Below, in pieces: positions 59,977 to 64,000 of a DNA stretch of 64,000 nt. The DNA is taken from the NCBI RefSeq assembly GCF_023278565.1, contig NC_064680.1, positions 4,216,001-4,280,000 on the forward strand, read 5' to 3'. Both the position numbers and the translations under genes were made by a program. This stretch comes from Colletotrichum lupini. Taxonomy: Eukaryota > Ascomycota > Sordariomycetes > Glomerellales > Glomerellaceae. How positions within the stretch are numbered: the first letter of the stretch is position 1; the number at the start of each line of letters is the position of its first letter. The notes below the pieces were generated by a model. The model ran no database searches. It was not told the DNA's origin and saw nothing but the letters and a program-made list of their open reading frames with translations.

Positions 59977-60402
59977 TTTGGTGTTTCTTTAGGTTGCAAG
60001 TTGAATCAAGGAATTGTTTCGTTCACAATTCGATTGAAGCTCATTGATATAAGACATCTGTATCTAAGATCGGGTGCGCTGCCGACAGGGTCTCGGGGCT
60101 TTCTCGGAGTGCGGGGAACCGCTGTGATGCGATCGGAATCCGACCCGGAGGGCCTGCGTTCAGGGCCGGTTAGATACCCGCCGCCGTAAATCGGTGCGCG
60201 GGGTTCCGGGAAAGTCCCGAAAGTCGATCAGTGATGTGATTGTGGCTTGCCTATTTGAAGACGCAATGGTGAGGAGACATGCTGTCATGGAGGATGTTGA
60301 ATGCAGCACTGTAGTAGCTACTCTACATAAGGTACATCAACCTAAGAACGTAACTTGGCGTCATCGTTGAGTGCGAAACTGTCTTGAGAGAAAACTTTCA
60401 TG
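59977..60402. other. Intergenic DNA between cupin and amidase
   Basis: Contains the cupin leader and promoter and the amidase 3' side. A GC-rich stretch with CGGGGTTCCGGGAAAGTCCCG lies near 60200. No gene seen. Confidence 0.5.
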
Positions 60403-62079
60403 TCACAATTCTTGTCTGCTTTCCACCTCGGCTCTGCGTCTAACTATGTCTTCTAGGTCGCTCTTGGGTTTTATATAGGGCTTGATGACCTCCCGGGCCT
60501 GGACCTTCTGCTCAAAGTCGTACGCGATGCTAATCAGTGTTTCCTCACTGAACGGAGCCCCCGCAAAACCAATGCCAAAGGGTAAGTTCGGTGCCACGGC
60601 ATTGAGCGTTCCAGTCTTGTCTTTGATAATTTCGGTATCGTCCGGATGCCTTCCAAACGGTACCGATATCACCGGTGTACCGGATATGGCAGCATTCATC
60701 ACAGCAAACGCCGTCGGCAGTACTATCGCGTCCAGAGAATGGTTCTTGAGAGCTCCTGTGTATCCTTGGGGACCAGTCAGGTACAGAAGCCGGAGGTGCA
60801 CATCCCAAAATTCCGGATCTGTGTTACGCAGACCTTCTGCTAGGTTGTTGTCCCATGAGAGTGTGTTTTTCTCAGGCCATTGCTCGCGAGAGTCATGCTG
60901 GGTCCAGTCCCGGAGCTCACGAAGCGTGGTGATGTTGTACGGATTGGTCGCCAATTGCCCAAAGTACTTTTCTATGGCAACGGCGAAATCTGCGTGAAGG
61001 CTCTTGGTGAGGAGCGCGGAGATTTCGGTCATGTTGTATCCTGGCAAAACAATGTCGTCTATGATTTCCGCACCTGCAGACCGGAGAATGTCGACGGCCG
61101 AGTCGAATACCGTCACCGAGTAGTTGGAGAGAGGGGCTTCTTGAGGGTCGTGTAGCACATGTCGTGGAATTCCCAATCTCTTGCCCAGCAGCCCCCCCTT
61201 AACGCATGCCGCGGCGTAGTCTGGTGTCTTCGGGAAAGGAAATTTAGACGTATAGTTATCGCTAGGGTCCACACCGGCGATGGCTCCCAGGAGATGAGCA
61301 GCATCTTTCACGGTCCGAGCGATAGGTCCAACAACATCTTGGTGCTCCGAGATGGGCACAACGAGGTACCGTGAGGTGAGGCCAAGAGTGGGCTTGATGC
61401 CCACAACGTTGTTGACGTCACTGGGCAACAAAATCGAGCCGGCTGTCTCAGTCCCCAAGGACGCCCACGCGAGACCGACCGAAGACGCGACGCCGCTGCC
61501 CCCCGACGAACCCGATGGGTCTTGAAAGGGGTAATATGCGCCCAGGGTCTGACCGCCATACGTTGACCACCCATTGCTCGAATTGGAGCTCCGGCATTCG
61601 GCCCACTGCGACAGGTGTGCTTTGCCGAGCAATATCGCCCCCGCTTTCCGGAGCTTGGCGGCGACGGTGCTATCTTCGGAGACTTTAGCGCCGAGGAGGG
61701 CATAAGAGCCGGCCGTGTTGTTCATCTTGTCTGCCGTGGCAATATTGTCTTTGATCAGGACGGGGACGCCGTGTAAGGGGCCGAGAAGCGGTCCGCCCTG
61801 GCGGCGGATGAGGTCCAGAGTTTCGGCGATGGAGACGGCATCCGGATTGATCTCGGTCACGGCGTTGAGGGTTGGCGTGGTCTCTTTAATGCGCTCGATG
61901 TAAGCATTAACGAGGTCGACGCTGGTGAAAATTCCACTGCTCAGACCGCGATTGAGGTCGTCGAGTGTAGCATCGAGGAGCGTCGGAAACGCGCTGGCTG
62001 TTTTCTGTCCACATGTTGTCCATCCCGAGGACGGCCAAATGAGACAGGCGGTCGCCTTGAGGAGTGAGAACGACAGCAT
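60403..62079 (-). CDS. Secreted amidase (amidase signature family)
   Basis: Intronless, 558 residues from the first in-frame ATG (62079); the open frame extends upstream only through a TTG, so this start is chosen. The N-terminus MLSFSLLKATACLIWPSSG looks like a signal peptide. The Ser-cisSer-Lys triad of the family is visible: Lys in GVPVLIKDNIAT, the cis-Ser in DPSGSSGGSGVAS, and the nucleophile in SLGTETAGSILLPS followed by NNVVGIKPTLG. Family members hydrolyse linear amides. The protein has the usual length and ends in an Arg/Glu-rich tail. Natural substrate cannot be inferred; related fungal secreted amidases act on short-chain or aryl amides. It is on the same strand as the cupin, 426 bp away, which does not prove co-regulation. 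Confidence 0.9.
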   Translation of the reverse strand: MLSFSLLKATACLIWPSSGWTTCGQKTASAFPTLLDATLDDLNRGLSSGIFTSVDLVNAYIERIKETTPTLNAVTEINPDAVSIAETLDLIRRQGGPLLGPLHGVPVLIKDNIATADKMNNTAGSYALLGAKVSEDSTVAAKLRKAGAILLGKAHLSQWAECRSSNSSNGWSTYGGQTLGAYYPFQDPSGSSGGSGVASSVGLAWASLGTETAGSILLPSDVNNVVGIKPTLGLTSRYLVVPISEHQDVVGPIARTVKDAAHLLGAIAGVDPSDNYTSKFPFPKTPDYAAACVKGGLLGKRLGIPRHVLHDPQEAPLSNYSVTVFDSAVDILRSAGAEIIDDIVLPGYNMTEISALLTKSLHADFAVAIEKYFGQLATNPYNITTLRELRDWTQHDSREQWPEKNTLSWDNNLAEGLRNTDPEFWDVHLRLLYLTGPQGYTGALKNHSLDAIVLPTAFAVMNAAISGTPVISVPFGRHPDDTEIIKDKTGTLNAVAPNLPFGIGFAGAPFSEETLISIAYDFEQKVQAREVIKPYIKPKSDLEDIVRRRAEVESRQEL

Positions 62080-63011
62080 GATTGAAGCCTCAAGTTTTAG
62101 CCCGGTCTGGTTCCACAACGTGATATCAATGGCAAACAGTTGTCGTGGTCTATTCAGTATTATTCGATGTGCGCGGGGTTTCCTCAAGTAGCCGAGTCAA
62201 TTGACTCAATGTTTGAAGCATTCATTATTGAGGCCAATCGACTGTTTGGAATATGGGAAGATGGCGCGAGTTTGCGATTCTTAGTCAGTCGTCTTACATG
62301 CATCGAACGTACGTCACAGCATAAGCAATCGCTAGGAGGGGAATCAAAAGATCTTTCGTTTCTGAGATTTGGAGGAAGCAAGAAATGCTGACAACCTCCA
62401 TAGAGCCTTGCGGGCTGAGAAGTCGCAATAATCAACCCCAAGGAATAAGAATGTAGGAATTAAACCTGGTGTCGCGAATTCCGGCAGTCACCACCCCACA
62501 TCGGGAGCGGGAACACAACGAGGAGGTCCACGCGATCGGTCCTCGCCGCTGTTCGCAGCCGTGGAGGAAGGTGACATTGTGGATTCGTGCTAGAAAAAGT
62601 TCCTTGAACGCGGTAATTCAGGCCATTTACCGCTTTACGTACGGGGCGCCGTTTGCTCTCATATGAATGATTCGAACCACCTACCAAGATCAGAAGAGCG
62701 CTATGCCTGTTGGGGCAGGTCGCATGAACGATCCTCAAGCGTGGCCGGGGGATTTAAGCTTATGATTGGTCACGATGATAGCTAATTTTGTGGGCATGGA
62801 GACATGGGGTAGATTTCCAGAGTGAGAACTGGTTTGTGAGTAGCCAGTTGCTTGAATGAGATGTTATGGCCGAGACAAAGCCAGCCGTTGTGGACATCAT
62901 GGAAACGACTATGAAAGCAGGCCAAATCCCCCATCTTCTTAAGCATACTTGGCGACGGGCCGTTCCTCTTGCATCCTTCGCATCCTTCCGCTTCCCATCG
63001 TCTCGATCACC
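62080..63011. other. Divergent intergenic region between amidase and carboxypeptidase
   Basis: About 930 bp between opposite start codons, so both promoters must lie here. Short frames on both strands overlap and show no motif. A TCTTGCATCCTTCGCATCCTTCC pyrimidine stretch precedes the carboxypeptidase ATG. Confidence 0.5.
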
Positions 63012-64000
63012 ATGAAGTACTCTCTCATCGCGTCTCTGATTCTCCAGAGCACTGTTGTGCTCGGAGAGTTGCTCCCTGTGTACCTGCAGGGGCCCTCGCC
63101 CGAGAGCTTCAGGTAACACCTCATCATCAACTCATCCAGCCTAGACACTAACAGCGTATAGGGACATTGTTCGCAATGACACTCTTGACTTTGGCTGCAG
63201 AGCTGTTGCCAAGCCCAGCGAGGATGGAAGCCACTACAAGCTCCACGCTTGGCTCACCGAGGAGCAGATTGACTATCTCTCCAAGGAGTACGAGCTTGTG
63301 CCTGAAGTCTCTATCCACAGAAGAGACTTGAGCAAGAGAGCCAACGCGCCCATCGGGACCGGTGACCGCTTCAGTGCGGGAACCATCTCCCCCGTCGGTC
63401 TCGGAACCCAGGCTTCGGGCACCACCATCTCCAGCATCATGAATGTTGCTGAGATCAAGTCGGCCTGCGACGCCCTTGTCAAGAACTATGGCATCGGATC
63501 TCTCACTCTGCCGTATAAGACTTTCAACGGCGCCACCGAGTACGCCTACTACGTCGGCGCCGGAACCGACAAGTCAAAGTACCACCTGTACTTCAGTGCT
63601 GCCGTTCACGCCCGTGAGCGCGGTGGACCCGACAACATCATCTACTGGATCTCCGATCTTCTTGCCGCCAACAAGTCTGGCAGTGGCCTGACCTACGGCA
63701 AGAAGTCCTACACCAACGCCCAGGTTAAGAGCGTCCTTGCCGCAGGCATCGTCTTCTTCCCCCTTGTGAACGCCGACGGTGTCGCCTACGACCAGTCTTC
63801 AGGCTCCCTCTGGCGCAAGAACCGCAACACCAAGTCCGGCTCCAGCGGCAGCTCAATTGGTGTCGATATCAACCGCAACTTTGACTTCCTCTGGAACTTC
63901 AAGAAGTACTTCGACTCTTCCGAGGCGCCCGCCTCCACCTCGCCTAGCTCCGAGGTCTTCTACGGCACCGCCGCCGAGTCCGAGCCCGAGACCAAGAACC
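63012..64000 (+). CDS. Secreted zinc metallocarboxypeptidase (M14 family), 5' part
   Basis: Exon 1 (63012-63112) and exon 2 (from 63162, running off the edge) flank a 49-nt GT-AG intron with a CTAAC branch site. The start gives a clear signal peptide, MKYSLIASLILQSTVVLGE. Residues about 35-110 look like a propeptide, with a basic SIHRRDLSKRA cleavage area. The catalytic domain begins by about 130: SAAVHARERGGPDNIIYW carries the zinc ligands His183 and Glu186, FFPLVNADGVAYD and the substrate-binding DINRNFDFLW follow. The third zinc His and the catalytic Glu lie beyond the window. The enzyme removes C-terminal residues from peptides outside the cell. CpG-rich, codon-biased sequence (mostly C-ending codons) suggests good expression, unlike the neighbouring relics. 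Confidence 0.92.

Overview
The window is nuclear DNA of a filamentous ascomycete (Pezizomycotina, probably Sordariomycetes). The signs are short introns of 48-103 nt with GT...CTNAC...AG signals, typical fungal families (Zn2Cys6 regulators, RTA1, penDE-type acyltransferase, secreted amidase and M14 carboxypeptidase), and AT-rich blocks with the signature of repeat-induced point mutation (RIP): CpA and TpG almost gone, TpA in excess, CpG and GG/CC runs kept. No tRNA, rRNA or CRISPR array was seen. The species is not identified.

Layout. 1-966 (minus): 5' part of an apparently intact Zn2Cys6 regulator that runs off the left edge. 1009-15312: repeat island with a RIP-degraded non-LTR retrotransposon (minus, 1023-7507, exact 14-bp target duplication), a short host remnant, and a complete RIP-degraded Ty1/copia element (plus, 7883-15307, 205-bp LTRs, 5-bp target duplication). 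17525-19897 (plus): a decayed paralogue of the first regulator, with matching exon structure. 20-50 kb: gene-bearing block with a large Ser/Pro-rich coiled-coil protein, a cytochrome b5-domain protein, NBS1, GPI mannosyltransferase PIG-M/GPI14, TRAX, a broken CHAT-domain gene, an RTA1 protein, a penDE-like acyltransferase, a small secreted protein, a broken P450 and a broken MFS sugar transporter. 50027-57111: second full-length copia copy, inverted relative to the first (LTRs, 5-bp target duplication, RIP fading at its right edge). 57.6-64 kb: relics of an FAD-linked oxidase, a five-exon cupin, a secreted amidase and the 5' part of a secreted M14 metallocarboxypeptidase.

Biology. 23-35 kb is conserved housekeeping: MRN-complex DNA repair (NBS1), ER GPI-anchor synthesis (GPI14) and translin/TRAX RNA processing. 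The flanks nearest the retrotransposons are accessory and carry most of the broken genes: Zn2Cys6 copy, CHAT, P450, MFS transporter and FAD oxidase. This fits a compartmentalised genome in which repeat islands border decaying accessory genes. Two genes appear to have their start codon split by an intron (A|TG), and one decayed regulator has a GA instead of GT splice donor.
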